This document shows, piece by piece, positions 53,951 through 63,426 of a stretch of DNA of 64,000 nucleotides; positions within the stretch are counted from its first letter, which is position 1; each line of letters starts with the position of its first letter. The DNA lies in NCBI GenBank assembly GCA_028819845.1, contig JAPPKS010000035.1, positions 62,001 to 126,000 of the forward strand. The letters run 5' to 3'. The DNA is from Candidatus Poribacteria bacterium. GTDB lineage: Bacteria; Poribacteria; WGA-4E; PCPOR2b. The notes below the pieces were generated by a model. It saw only the letters and a program-made list of their open reading frames with translations, made no database searches and was not told where the DNA came from. Position numbers and translations under genes: made by a program.

Positions 53951-54273
53951 CGATGGAAGGATAACTGTCGAAGACAATAAGAATGGAAGGGGGAAGTAAT
54001 GGGGAAGGCAGTAGCAGTGAGGTTTCGTCTGCAATTCAACGATTACGCGCCTAACACTTCGGATTCTGCGAAAAGCGGGGAGCCAGCGGCGAAAATTGAC
54101 ATCTTGTCAAAATTACGAAATTTCTCTGTTGGACGCTCGACATATTGTCAAAATTGCTTGAGGAATGGAAGTGGTGCTTCGAGTGTGAAAAGCATAGGAT
54201 AGTTTACATTGCTTGGGTAGGGTAGATTGTGAAGGGCATTGCTTTTAAGACATTCCTGAACCGCCAACTTCAG
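53951..54273. other. Spacer between the sigma-54 promoter and the second response regulator
   Basis: About 320 bp. It contains two copies of the word TTGTCAAAATT (about 54105 and 54150), which might belong to an activator site but do not form a clear palindrome. The short open frame at 53999-54202 has no ribosome-binding site and is not called. Confidence 0.4.
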
Positions 54274-55692
54274 CTAATAATCGTGCGAGGTTTCGCTTGT
54301 GGAATCGGGCAGCTCGCACTGGTCATCCGAATCATTTCCCAATTTTCGATAAATGGTCCGAGACGAGATATCGAGTAACTTCGCCGTCAATTCCTTGTCG
54401 CCGCCTGTCATCTTAAGTGTTTCCGATATGAGGCGTTTCTCAGCCACTTCCATAGTGGTTCCCAAGGGGATAACAATTGACTTTTTGGCGAATGTAGAAT
54501 CTGAATCCTTGCCGCTGCCGCGAACTGACATCGGAAGATCGCTATTTTCGATACCATCGGATTGAGTCAACACCACCGCTTGTTCAATCGCGTTTTCCAA
54601 TTCGCGCACATTGCCCGGCCAATGATAGCCTTCAAGGGTTTCCAACGCTTGGCGGGATATATTTTGAATGGGCTTTTTGTCTTTTTCACTATATTTTTTT
54701 AGGAAGCGATTTACAAGGAGTGGAATATCATCGATTCGCGAGCGTAATGGCGGTAGTTCTAGGGTAATCACGTTCAGCCGATAGAACAAGTCATCCCGAA
54801 AATTTCCCGATTCGACTTCCGCTATTAAATTCTTGTTTGTTGCCGCGATTAAGCGCACATCCACACTAAGGGTCTTCGTCCCACCAAGCCGCTCGAATTT
54901 TCCATCTTGTAGAACTCGCAACAGCTTGACTTGCAGCGGTTTAGGCATCTCGCCAATCTCGTCTAAAAAGAGCGTCCCTGTATCTGCAAGTTCAAAACGT
55001 CCCGCCTTGGTCGATTTGGCGTCAGTGAACGCCCCCTTTTCGTATCCAAAAAGCTCGGATTCCAACAAGGCATCGGGCAGCGCACCGCAGTTGACTTTAA
55101 TCATCGGTTGATTAGCGCGTGGGCTTAAAGAGTGAATCGCATTCGCAAAAATTTCCTTGCCAGTCCCACTTTCACCGGTGATTAGGACACTAGCGCTGCT
55201 TGCTGCGACCTGCTGCACTTTTGCAATCAATTGACGCATTACAGGGCTTTTTCCGATGATGTTGCTTAAATGACGATCGGATTCCATTCGTTCGCGGAAT
55301 GATTGAACTTCTATCGCCAAGTTCTGTTTTTCGAGGGCACGGGTGATCGTCAGTCGTATCTCAGCACGCTTAAGCGGTTTACGGATGAAGTGATACGCGC
55401 CTTCTCGCATCGCCTTTACCGCAGAATCTACGTCGCCGAAAGCGGTCATCACAATGACCTCGATTTCGGGAGAGAGTATTTTGGCAGCTTTTAGCAACTG
55501 CAATCCGTCCATCCTTGGCATTTTCAAGTCGGTGAGAATGAGATGCACCGGTTGTTGACGAACCAACTTCAAAGCGGATTCACCGCCCGCGGCCGTAAAG
55601 ACATTGTATCCGTCCCGTTTTAGGATTTTTTCAAGAGAGTTTCGAATAGGTGCATCGTCATCAACCACTAAAATTCGTTTGTTCTCACTCAT
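54274..55692 (-). CDS. NtrC-family sigma-54 response regulator, second system
   Basis: The 472-residue protein has a receiver with Asp55 (LTDLKMPRMDG), an AAA+ domain with Walker A GESGTGKE and a contact loop reading GAFTDAKS, where the usual GAFTGA has Asp for the second Gly (a variant known among NtrC-like proteins). The end is a Fis-type helix-turn-helix (DKELTAKLLDISSRTIYRKLG). It is cotranscribed with the kinase at 55754 (61-bp gap). The sigma-54 promoter at 53936-53950 directly downstream makes the YtxH gene, and perhaps the beta-barrel gene after it, the likely target. Confidence 0.92.
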   Translation of the reverse strand: MSENKRILVVDDDAPIRNSLEKILKRDGYNVFTAAGGESALKLVRQQPVHLILTDLKMPRMDGLQLLKAAKILSPEIEVIVMTAFGDVDSAVKAMREGAYHFIRKPLKRAEIRLTITRALEKQNLAIEVQSFRERMESDRHLSNIIGKSPVMRQLIAKVQQVAASSASVLITGESGTGKEIFANAIHSLSPRANQPMIKVNCGALPDALLESELFGYEKGAFTDAKSTKAGRFELADTGTLFLDEIGEMPKPLQVKLLRVLQDGKFERLGGTKTLSVDVRLIAATNKNLIAEVESGNFRDDLFYRLNVITLELPPLRSRIDDIPLLVNRFLKKYSEKDKKPIQNISRQALETLEGYHWPGNVRELENAIEQAVVLTQSDGIENSDLPMSVRGSGKDSDSTFAKKSIVIPLGTTMEVAEKRLISETLKMTGGDKELTAKLLDISSRTIYRKLGNDSDDQCELPDSTSETSHDY

Positions 55693-55753
55693 GATTTCTT
55701 CCTTGTCTAAGTGTGGTGTGTTCGGTGCTTTAGCCGGCAGCTTTTTCCGTCTT

Positions 55754-56980
55754 TCAAATTTCGCTCACCGGCTCGCCGCGAATTGGGAACGTGATGGTAA
55801 ACCGCGTCCCCTGATCAACAACACTTTCACAAAAAGTTGTTCCCTGATGATGCTTAATAATTTCACAGGCAAGCGGAAGTCCCAGACCGGTTCCTTCTTT
55901 TTTGGTCGTGAAAAAAGGATCGAAGATTCGTTTCTGATTCGACAATGGAATACCCATGCCGGTGTCGGAAATTCGCATTACAATCTGCGAGGATTCAAGG
56001 TGCGTTTGGATTACGAATTCTCCGCCTGAAGGCATAGCTTCAATTGCGTTTTTGAGAAAATTGTGCAACGCACGCAGGATTTGTTCGTCATCCAGTAATG
56101 TAAGCGGTAGGTTCTCAGCAAGGTCTGTCGAACAGGTGATATTGGATTGCTCCAACTGCGGTTCAACAAAGTTACAAAACGTCCTTATAACACCATTGAG
56201 AGCTTCTAACTCAAATTCAAACTTGGGCAATCTAGCAAACGACAGATAATCTGAAACGATGTCAGCCAACCGTTCGACTTCATTGTGAACGGATTGGAGC
56301 AATTCTTGCGCTTCACCAACATCAATGTTCGCACCATCGCCGATTTCATCAGCGAGGAGGTCTAAATTCAGCTCCATTGACGACAGCGGGTTCCGAATTT
56401 CGTGAGCGACCTGCGCCACCAGTTGACCAATTGCACTGAATTTCTCGGATTGAACAATCTGTGTTTTTATCTGCTGATGCTCGATATACGTATCGACTGC
56501 CGATTGCATATCTAACATTAGTACCTTGTTCAATGCGAGGATGGCATCTTGGATATATTCCGGCTCATCGCGGTACGCCTGACATATTAATGGAATTAGG
56601 AGTTGGAAATACAGATTATATGCCCCTAAATACCATTTCGGCGCAAATCCAACGCGATTGTAAATATGCCCAATTTGTGAGCGTTCTACTGCATTCTGTT
56701 GGTCATAATTACCTTCCGTTAATCTCTCAAGAAAGCGTCGTTGGGTCTCCCGCAACCGGGTCGCTATCGATTCGTCGGTAAGCAGTGAAGCCGTCTCTTC
56801 AAATCCTTGCAGGTGTGCATAAAAGCGATTGACAATATCGGAGATGTGCGGGGCGAATACCTTTGACAACGACTTGAGATGTTCCTCATCCTTATGGCTG
56901 AATTGAAAAAAGGACAGGCGGGATTGTAAATCGTTGTCGTAATGGACTTTGGTTTCAATCGTGTCTTTTTCGGTTGGCAT
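55754..56980 (-). CDS. Globin-coupled-sensor (protoglobin-like) histidine kinase
   Basis: The soluble 408-residue kinase has an N-terminal protoglobin / globin-coupled-sensor domain (about residues 15-175): LSFFQFSHKDEEHL, FYAHLQGFEETASLL, GHIYNRVGFAPKWYLGAYNLYFQLLIPLI. In typical members (pattern G-x-V-H-x-R-I-G-L-x-P-x-W-Y) the His is the proximal heme ligand. Here it is Tyr107, with a His two positions earlier (His105). HisKA (AHEIRNPLSSMELNLD) and HATPase (NAIEAMPSGGEF, DTGMGIPL, GTGLGLPLA) domains follow. There is no membrane segment. The start at 56980 has GGAGAG before it; an upstream in-frame start at 57025 is less likely. A gas- or redox-sensing role is expected if heme is bound. Confidence 0.9.
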   Translation of the reverse strand: MPTEKDTIETKVHYDNDLQSRLSFFQFSHKDEEHLKSLSKVFAPHISDIVNRFYAHLQGFEETASLLTDESIATRLRETQRRFLERLTEGNYDQQNAVERSQIGHIYNRVGFAPKWYLGAYNLYFQLLIPLICQAYRDEPEYIQDAILALNKVLMLDMQSAVDTYIEHQQIKTQIVQSEKFSAIGQLVAQVAHEIRNPLSSMELNLDLLADEIGDGANIDVGEAQELLQSVHNEVERLADIVSDYLSFARLPKFEFELEALNGVIRTFCNFVEPQLEQSNITCSTDLAENLPLTLLDDEQILRALHNFLKNAIEAMPSGGEFVIQTHLESSQIVMRISDTGMGIPLSNQKRIFDPFFTTKKEGTGLGLPLACEIIKHHQGTTFCESVVDQGTRFTITFPIRGEPVSEI

Positions 56981-57772
56981 GAAGCAATCTCTCCAGGCGC
57001 AGGATACGCTGCAATTCCCGCCCATTTATACCTACCGGTCTCAAATCAATACTTGGACATTTCGTGAATGAAAAAGGGGGACTATTTAAAGGCAACCGTC
57101 AAATCCAAGTGATGATTCGTATGGGAACAACAACAATCAAAATCTCCGCATCAGACCATCTTAGTATCAGCAGCCTTGTATTTGCGGCATCAACGAGGCT
57201 GTAAGAGTTACGCACGTTCAATTGATGTAGTTCAATTTGCTAAACGTCCGTAATGAAACGTGCATTCAGTAGCACACGCGGCGTTTCCGGTTTCTAAATG
57301 GTCGTCGCCAAGACACCGTTGTACGGCAATTTTAATCGGGCCAATCCAACCGTAGTTTTTAATAAGCAAGTTCTATGCCAAATCTCGTGGGATTGTAAAG
57401 GAAGTGAACAACGAGGGGGTCACCCAGCAACAAGCATTTACACCTCGCTATTTCTTTCTCCATCATGCCATAAAATGAACCCACAATCAAGCAAAAAGAC
57501 ACCGAATACATATCATGGTATTTGGCCCGACCCAAAAAACTGGACAGCACGCGAAGAAGGATTCTATAATAGCTAAACATCTAGGACGCGGTTATCATGA
57601 CCAATACAAGGCGCGAATTTGCGTTCGATATCATCAGTGCGCAGAAAATCTGAAAAACCAATCTACCAGACGAATCGTAACTTCCAATCGATTCCGCAGC
57701 GTACAAATTACGGCGAGAACCAATTGCCGTAGGCTTGGAGATCTCAGACAAAAGACCATTAAAAGGAGAAAA
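56981..57772. other. Gene-free region upstream of the globin-type kinase
   Basis: About 790 bp. Open frames at 57298-57576 and the upstream extension 57515-57772 of the next gene have no ribosome-binding site and a random-looking composition. It is the divergent promoter region of the kinase (minus) and the methyltransferase (plus). No clear promoter or repeat was identified. Confidence 0.45.
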
Positions 57773-58450
57773 ATGAGACATCTAATCATACCCGCAGCTA
57801 TTGGACTATTTCTATTTAGCCAAATAGCTTCAACACAACTGGAAGGCAAATCCGAGTCAACGAAAGCGCGGTGGAATGAGCGTTACGACCGCGAGATGTA
57901 TATCTACGGTAAAGAACCGGCTTCTTTCCTCAAGCAGAAGATTGGCGGACTCAAGGTCGGTAAAGCGCTCGTGCTGGCGATGGGGGAGGGGCGCAACGCG
58001 GTCTATCTCGCCCAAAACGGCTTTGATGTCACCGGTGTTGACATCTCTGAGGTCGCCATAAAAAAATGCAACAAGCTAGCGGAGGAAAGAAACACACAGG
58101 TACATGCCGTCGTTGCCGATTTGAGCGGCTATGACATGGGCGATGCACAGTACGATCTGGTCACAAATTTTTACTACTACGACACGTCAATCTTCCCTCA
58201 AGTCCTTGAAGCGCTGAAGCCGGGCGGCATGTTTATCCTAGAACAATTCTCGATTGACCACCTCAACTACAGGGAGTCTAGCGGCTTTGGACCCAGGAAT
58301 CCCGACTATCTTGTGAAACCCAACGAACTTTTGCATCACTTTAAGTCGCTGCGAATCTTGTACTATGAGGACACCGTCGTAGAACTGAATGAAGGGATGC
58401 ACAACGGAACGGCGGCAGTCATTCGGCTCATCGCGGAGAAAACCGAGTAG
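57773..58450 (+). CDS. Class I SAM-dependent methyltransferase with an apparent signal peptide
   Basis: The 225-residue protein has a Rossmann methyltransferase domain of the TehB/Methyltransf_25 kind: WNERYDREMYIYGKEPASFL, motif I ALVLAMGEGRNAVYLA (usual LDLGCGEGRN), DVTGVDIS, and YDLVTNFYYYD in the motif IV position. The N-terminus RHLIIPAAIGLFLFSQIASTQLEG looks like a cleavable signal peptide, which is odd because SAM is cytoplasmic. AAGGAG at 57763-57768 supports this ATG and makes the hydrophobic leader part of the protein. A possible explanation is membrane tethering on the cytoplasmic side. The substrate is unknown. Confidence 0.85.
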   Translation: MRHLIIPAAIGLFLFSQIASTQLEGKSESTKARWNERYDREMYIYGKEPASFLKQKIGGLKVGKALVLAMGEGRNAVYLAQNGFDVTGVDISEVAIKKCNKLAEERNTQVHAVVADLSGYDMGDAQYDLVTNFYYYDTSIFPQVLEALKPGGMFILEQFSIDHLNYRESSGFGPRNPDYLVKPNELLHHFKSLRILYYEDTVVELNEGMHNGTAAVIRLIAEKTE

Positions 58451-58580
58451 TCGGGGTGTCTACACCCATCCCCGGTTGATTCCTTTCGTTTAGACGGCTA
58501 CGAGTTAGGCGGTTGCATGGCGCAGGTGAGCAGACTGTTCGCGCTGCAGAGGACGCAAACGTTCATAGGAGATTTTTATT

Positions 58581-59420
58581 ATGGCAGGCAGTGGCATTGA
58601 CTTTGAAACCCGCGTAAATGAGGCGATTAACGCCGTCAAAAAAGGCGACATCTCGACGGTAAAAACTTTAGTTGAAGGAGATCGCCGTCTTGCGGTTATG
58701 CAGAGACAAGACCATGGCGGCAGCCTGATTCAGATTGCCGCATCCCACGTGGTTTGGCATCGGCCGCAGCATCGAAAAATCGTACAGTATCTCGCTGAAA
58801 ACGGCGCTGAATTGGACATCTTTACCGCCGCTCGCGCCGGTTTGCTTGACGCGGTGCGCCGCATGCTCCTGGAGAACCCCGATCTTGTCCATTCCCGAAA
58901 TCATCGCCGTTACACGCCGCTGCAGTGCGCATCTCTCATCTACGGTGCTTGTGAAGAAGCTGAAGCCGTTATGGATTATCTGCTCGCCAAAGGCGCACAA
59001 ATTGACATTCTTACCGCGTCGCATTTCGGAATGCTAGGCATCGCCCAAGACCTACTCGAAACCAATCCGTCCTGTGCCGCAACCACCGATGTTGACGGCT
59101 TCACCCCGCTCCATTGGGTTGGACGCACACGGCGCGGATCCAAAGACAGTTTTGTACGGATTACCGAACTGCTCATACGAAACGGCGCCGATGTCAACGC
59201 TCAAGGCGAAGTTTGGGGAAATTGGCGCCCCATGCACACCCTCGCCGAATGGTCGGGTCTTACCGAACAAGCCGACCTCATGCTCGACGCGGGCGCGGAT
59301 ATCAACGCCGAAACCGATACAGGCTGGACGCCCCTCGATCTAGCAATCGAACTCAATCGCCAGGACATGATTGACCATCTCCGCTCAAAGGGCGCAAAAA
59401 CGGGCGTGAAAAAAGAGTAG
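58581..59420 (+). CDS. Ankyrin-repeat protein
   Basis: The 279-residue cytoplasmic-looking protein is made of ankyrin repeats: about six to seven units, with RRYTPLQCASLIYGACEEAEAVMDYLLAKGA, GFTPLHWVGRTRRGSKDSFVRITELLIRNGADVNAQ and GWTPLDLAIELNRQDMIDHLRSKGAK the clearest. The repeats carry the TPLH and DVNA signatures. No signal peptide or other domain is seen. Ankyrin repeats mediate protein contacts; similar proteins are common in host-associated and Poribacteria-like genomes. It follows the methyltransferase by 130 bp. The role is unknown. Confidence 0.88.
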   Translation: MAGSGIDFETRVNEAINAVKKGDISTVKTLVEGDRRLAVMQRQDHGGSLIQIAASHVVWHRPQHRKIVQYLAENGAELDIFTAARAGLLDAVRRMLLENPDLVHSRNHRRYTPLQCASLIYGACEEAEAVMDYLLAKGAQIDILTASHFGMLGIAQDLLETNPSCAATTDVDGFTPLHWVGRTRRGSKDSFVRITELLIRNGADVNAQGEVWGNWRPMHTLAEWSGLTEQADLMLDAGADINAETDTGWTPLDLAIELNRQDMIDHLRSKGAKTGVKKE

Positions 59421-59882
59421 AGCGGGCACATCTTGAATTTTGGGAACTGAAATAAGTATATTCTCCCCCTTACCAAGGTTTACTATTACCCACCAGTCTC
59501 TGGAGTTACACGCCGTCTATGTTGGGGCTGAGAGCGATTGTTCATTTCGGCATGGTGCAAACTGTGGGAGGGACTTCCCTGTCCCGATAAGCACAGCTAC
59601 GAAGCCCTGCCCACAGGCGCTTCACAGCATAGTTATGTCAAGAATGACAGGAGAAAACACCTACACTAGCCAACTCGGTATGCTGTAAACTGTGGGAGGG
59701 ACATCCTTGTCCCGATAAGCACGGCTACGAAGCCCTGCCCACAGGCGCTTCACAGCACGGTTTCCGGAATATCCCCAGTTTCGCCTTGACGCAAAACACG
59801 GTTCTATTCTAAAATCGTGCAATGCCGCTGGCAGCGAGTACAAAAATTTATTACAGAATTGTCTTATTAGGAGACGCATCCA
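59421..59882. other. Gene-free spacer carrying a repeat pair
   Basis: About 460 bp. Apart from the 128-bp-offset direct repeat at 59548-59757, nothing coding is seen. A GGAGACGC leader (59870-59877) belongs to the next gene. Confidence 0.55.
59548..59757. repeat. Direct repeat, two 82-bp copies offset by 128 bp
   Basis: Copy 1 is 59548-59629 and copy 2 is 59676-59757. Both contain ACTGTGGGAGGGAC, TGTCCCGATAAGCAC and GAAGCCCTGCCCACAGGCGC. Within each copy GGGAC and GTCCC, and CTGTGGG and CCCACAG, can pair, so each copy folds into a hairpin. The design and spacing resemble the pair at 1943-2168. Confidence 0.85.
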
Positions 59883-60563
59883 ATGAACCATAAGATGATA
59901 GAATCAAAATTCATTGCGACGCAGGAAAAAGGCGAGGTCTCCTCGCTACTGATTCGTCCGGACGGCGCGAGTTGGCTGCTGGTTCTGGGACACGGTGCGG
60001 GCACAAATATGCGGCATCCAACCCTCCAGACGATTTCCGAACGTTTGGCAGAGACCGGAATCGCTACGTTTCGCTACCAGTTCCCCTACATGGAACGCGG
60101 CGGAGGCGGTCGGGAATCACAAGCCGTTGCGCTGGAAACCGTGCGCTCCGCAGTTGCCGCCGCGCATGAGGCGGCGAGCGGGCTACCGCTTCTCGTAGGA
60201 GGGCACTCCTACAGCGGACGAATGTCCTCCCATGCAGCCGCGGATGACCCGCTTGAAGGGGTACGCGGTTTAGTGTTCTTCGCATTCCCGCTCCACCCCG
60301 CCGGAAGACCGGGCACCGAACGCGCAGACCACTTGGGCGATGTGACGGTGCCGATGCTGTTCCTGTCCGGCACACGGGACAAATTGGCGGAACTGGATTT
60401 GTTAACACCGGTTTGCGAAAAACTCGGAGACAAGGCAACCTTGCATCTGCTGGATACCGCCGACCACGGTTTCAAAGTGCTCAAACGCTCCCGCCAAACC
60501 GCAGAGAACGTTTTCGTCGAGATGGCTCGCGTTGTCAATGGCTGGATTGAGAAACTGAACTAA
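59883..60563 (+). CDS. Alpha/beta hydrolase (KANL3/Tex30-like)
   Basis: The 226-residue single-domain alpha/beta hydrolase resembles the KANL3/Tex30/dienelactone-hydrolase group. The oxyanion strand motif LVLGHGAGTNMRHP is followed by RYQFPYMERGGG; the nucleophile elbow is GGHSYSGRMSS; the acid is in LSGTRDKLAE and the His in DTADHGFKV. All three members of the triad are therefore present. No signal peptide is seen. It may form a short operon with rmuC, 41 bp downstream. The substrate is unknown. Confidence 0.88.
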   Translation: MNHKMIESKFIATQEKGEVSSLLIRPDGASWLLVLGHGAGTNMRHPTLQTISERLAETGIATFRYQFPYMERGGGGRESQAVALETVRSAVAAAHEAASGLPLLVGGHSYSGRMSSHAAADDPLEGVRGLVFFAFPLHPAGRPGTERADHLGDVTVPMLFLSGTRDKLAELDLLTPVCEKLGDKATLHLLDTADHGFKVLKRSRQTAENVFVEMARVVNGWIEKLN

Positions 60564-60604
60564 ATTGCGCAAGTTCCGAGTTAAACAACTGGAGGTAGAA
60601 GGAG

Positions 60605-61933
60605 ATGATTGAAACACTTATCTGGGTCGTTGTAGGTCTGTTGTTAGCCGTGAATCTTGTGCTCGTTCTTCGAATATTGTACCTTATGAAAAATACGGAT
60701 AGCGAGAAGGGTGAAAAGGCAGTTCAAGATGAGATGCGTTCCCTCCGTAACGAAGTTGCTCGGTCAGAACGCGAGATTAGAGACGAAGTTCGGAAAGGGC
60801 ATGATACTACTACCAAGATGCTGATGGGCAACATTGGAGAATTTAGCAAAGTCCTGACAACTCAGGTTGAAGGGATGAGAAACACGGTGGAAACGAGGCT
60901 TACCGAATTGACGAATTCCAACGAAACTCGCATTGAGACCGTCCGAGCAACCGTCGATACACGTCTTCAAGACATGCAGACGAGCAATGAAAACAAACTT
61001 GAACAGATGCGCAAGACGGTTGATGACCAGCTCCAATCAACGTTGGAAAAACGGCTCGGCGAATCTTTCAATCTCGTCAGCGAGCGTCTTGAAGCTGTGC
61101 AACACGGTCTCGGAGAGATGCAGAACCTCGCAACAGGAGTCGGGGATCTCCAGCGCGTCTTGACAAACGTCAAATCACAGGGCGCTTGGGGCGAGTTTCG
61201 GCTTGGAACACTCCTCGAAAACGTGCTCAGCCGGGATCAGTATGACACCGACGTAAGGACGAATGAGAATTCACAGGACGTAGTGGAGTACGCCATCCGC
61301 CTCCCGGGACGAGACGATGAGCCGGGCTCCTGTGTGTGGCTGCCGATTGATTCCAAGTTCCCGCTTGCGGATTACGATAAATTGGTTGAAGCCCGCCACA
61401 ACAACGCTGATAAAACTGCGAAGGAAAAAGCATCCAAAGCCTTCGAAAAAACGGTGCGTACCGAGGCGAAGAAGATTCATGACAAATACATCGCCCCGCC
61501 AAAGACCACGAATTTTGCCATCATGTTTGTGCCGACCGAAGGGCTCTACGCAGAGGTGCTCCAGTCCCCGGACTTAGTGAATGACCTCCAACGTGTATAC
61601 CAAATTGTCGTCACGGGACCAACCACGCTCGCTGCGCTCTTGAATAGTCTGCGCATGGGTTTCCAGACCCTCGCCATTGAAAAGAGGTCTAGCGAGGTTT
61701 GGGAGATTCTTGCAGCCGTGAAGACGGAGTTCGGCAAATTCGGCGCGATAATGGATAAGTTGGAGCGCCAGTTGAACACAGCCTCCAATACAGTCGGTCA
61801 GACCAAGACCCGCACTCGCGCCATGGAGCGGCAACTTCAAACGGTCGAAGCCCTTCCCGCGGACGAATCCACCGCACAACTGGAACTCCCACCTGACATC
61901 TCCGAGTTTAGCGAAGATATTGATGCATCTTAA
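60605..61933 (+). CDS. rmuC: DNA recombination protein RmuC
   Basis: RmuC is a membrane-anchored coiled-coil protein with a restriction-endonuclease-like C-terminal domain that limits inversions at short inverted repeats. The 442-residue product has an N-terminal helix in the membrane (IETLIWVVVGLLLAVNLVLVL, about residues 2-22). A coiled coil runs to about 180. The RmuC domain follows: VKSQGAWGEFRLGTLLENVL, WLPIDSKFPLADYDKL, TNFAIMFVPTEGLYAEV and VVTGPTTLAALLNSLRMGFQ. Length and order match the family. GGAGGTAGAAGGAG lies before the ATG. Confidence 0.95.
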   Translation: MIETLIWVVVGLLLAVNLVLVLRILYLMKNTDSEKGEKAVQDEMRSLRNEVARSEREIRDEVRKGHDTTTKMLMGNIGEFSKVLTTQVEGMRNTVETRLTELTNSNETRIETVRATVDTRLQDMQTSNENKLEQMRKTVDDQLQSTLEKRLGESFNLVSERLEAVQHGLGEMQNLATGVGDLQRVLTNVKSQGAWGEFRLGTLLENVLSRDQYDTDVRTNENSQDVVEYAIRLPGRDDEPGSCVWLPIDSKFPLADYDKLVEARHNNADKTAKEKASKAFEKTVRTEAKKIHDKYIAPPKTTNFAIMFVPTEGLYAEVLQSPDLVNDLQRVYQIVVTGPTTLAALLNSLRMGFQTLAIEKRSSEVWEILAAVKTEFGKFGAIMDKLERQLNTASNTVGQTKTRTRAMERQLQTVEALPADESTAQLELPPDISEFSEDIDAS

Positions 61934-62717
61934 GATTAGAATCGGGATACATTCGGTTGTTTGAGGGCACGTGTAGGGGCAGAATTCAACCAAAACAGCG
62001 CATTATTCGCTTTTACCGGGACGCGGTTGGGAATGGCAAAAATAAGCGAGAGACTTTTTAATTTTTCACAGTTTTCACAGTACCTTGAACCAAATGCTAG
62101 TATTTTCACAGACAGAAAAAGTGCGTAAACGCAGTCTGGGACTGACTTTCATCGGATTACGCAAATAACATGTGAATACGTTACTGTGAAATTACATAAC
62201 TTCTTGCTGCACGAAGAAAGACAATGGCGGCAAAAGAGCCAAGCCCTCAATTAAGGCAATGATTCAGGGAGATGCTGGAAATAAAGCACTTGCTAAGGCG
62301 TTCATTGGGATGGCACAACGTGGTAGGATGCAGGCAGTTGGGTAGCCTGATGAGCAGGGAGTCAGTTGGGCGCGCTCAATCTGGTTAGCACACTCAAAGA
62401 GGTCCTACGCTGCGAACCGAGAGGAATCCTTTCACATTTTATCACGGATGCGCATCGGGCGTTTTCCATACGTGTTAATGCGTGGGACTCTCTATCCCGC
62501 TAGAGATTATCTACCACATGTAATCTTCCACAAACTGCCGTTCAACCCAACCTAAAGCAAAGATTGAAGAATCCAAGCGGCCATACACACTGCGTCATAT
62601 TCACAATTTTACAATTTGCTAGTTGGGAGCGCTCCATATCCAAGATAGCAAATCGTTAAGCCTTAACAAACCCGGCGTGACAGAGTAAATTCGGCAAGCA
62701 AGAGAGGATAAATTTTA
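61934..62717. other. Gene-free region after rmuC
   Basis: About 780 bp. A 28-codon open stretch at 62259-62345 (MIQGDAGNKALAKAF) reads like protein, and its frame is open upstream to about 62190 without a start, so it may be the remnant of a lost small gene. TTTTCACAG occurs three times between 62068 and 62120. No terminator, promoter or RNA gene is supported. Confidence 0.4.
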
Positions 62718-63081
62718 ATGACAATTCGCTGTCTGTCTCGAATTGTTCCCAAGATCGTCACTTGCACCATGGGAGGCTTTCTAGCGGGATTGGTGTTTCT
62801 GTTTACTTTTGAAGTCGTATTGGATGGCGACCTTTATGGAGACGACGAAGAAGTAATAGGCTGGAGTTTTGTTATTGGTCTAATTTTTGGAATCTCATGG
62901 GCTATCGAACATGAAAAAGTGAGGTATGCCTTTGTCATCCCCCCTTGAGTGGCGCAGTATTGGGGGGAGTGTGTGCGGCAATCGTGGGAAATGTCCACAT
63001 GATAACAATAGCTGTTCTGGTGGGTCTGTTTATCGGAACCGTCTCCGCACTCGCCACTGCTGGCGCATACCGCTCAAAGTG
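62718..63081 (+). pseudogene. Small multi-helix membrane protein gene, interrupted by a frameshift
   Basis: The first 76 codons (62718-62948) encode two membrane helices (MGGFLAGLVFLFTFEVV and FVIGLIFGISWAIEH) and stop right after a run of six C (62939-62944). In another frame the sequence continues at once with hydrophobic, membrane-like protein (SGAVLGGVCAAIVGNV, then ITIAVLVGLFIGTVSALATAGAYRSK) to a stop at 63079-63081. The two halves together resemble one four-helix protein of about 120 residues. A one-base length error in the C run, from mutation or sequencing, explains this; phase variation is another option. GAGAGGATAA precedes the ATG. No family is recognised. Confidence 0.55.
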
Positions 63082-63152
63082 AAGAACAACGCTTCAGATA
63101 ACGCAATTGTTCATGCCGCGCACACAACGCCTGCGGCTAAAAGTAGCATTTG

Positions 63153-63310
63153 CTTTCAAGATTTCAACCATCCTTTACATTTTGAAACCTTGAAAGTAAC
63201 AATTGATGATTTCAAGCATTCGCGCACTAGGTATTTGCATAACTAATCACTTCCTCTCCGTCACGCCGGCGTCTCTTTCAAGATTTCCAAGACTCTTGCA
63301 TTCTTGAAAG
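63153..63310. repeat. Two related AT-rich hairpins
   Basis: Hairpin 1: CTTTCAAG (63153-63160) with CTTGAAAG (63189-63196), plus an inner TTTCAA/TTGAAA pair. Hairpin 2: CTTTCAAGA (63275-63283) with TCTTGAAAG (63302-63310). The arms are the same, the loops differ, and both are followed by TAA. They lie in the 345-bp spacer before the gene at 63427, which contains nothing else supported. Confidence 0.6.
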
Positions 63311-63426
63311 TAAGCATACAGAAAAATCCTTGACAACCGATGAGAGTAATTATATGATTTCTATCACGTTATATTTGGTGTAACAATTCATCGCCGCAGA
63401 ACCGGCAGCCTAGGGAGGCGGTTACC

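Noticed and set aside
53999-54202. A 67-codon frame between the sigma-54 promoter and the second regulator
   Set aside because: No convincing ribosome-binding site, low-complexity content and a position in a regulatory spacer.
57298-57576. A 92-codon frame upstream of the methyltransferase
   Set aside because: No ribosome-binding site or recognisable motif; lies in a promoter-like spacer.
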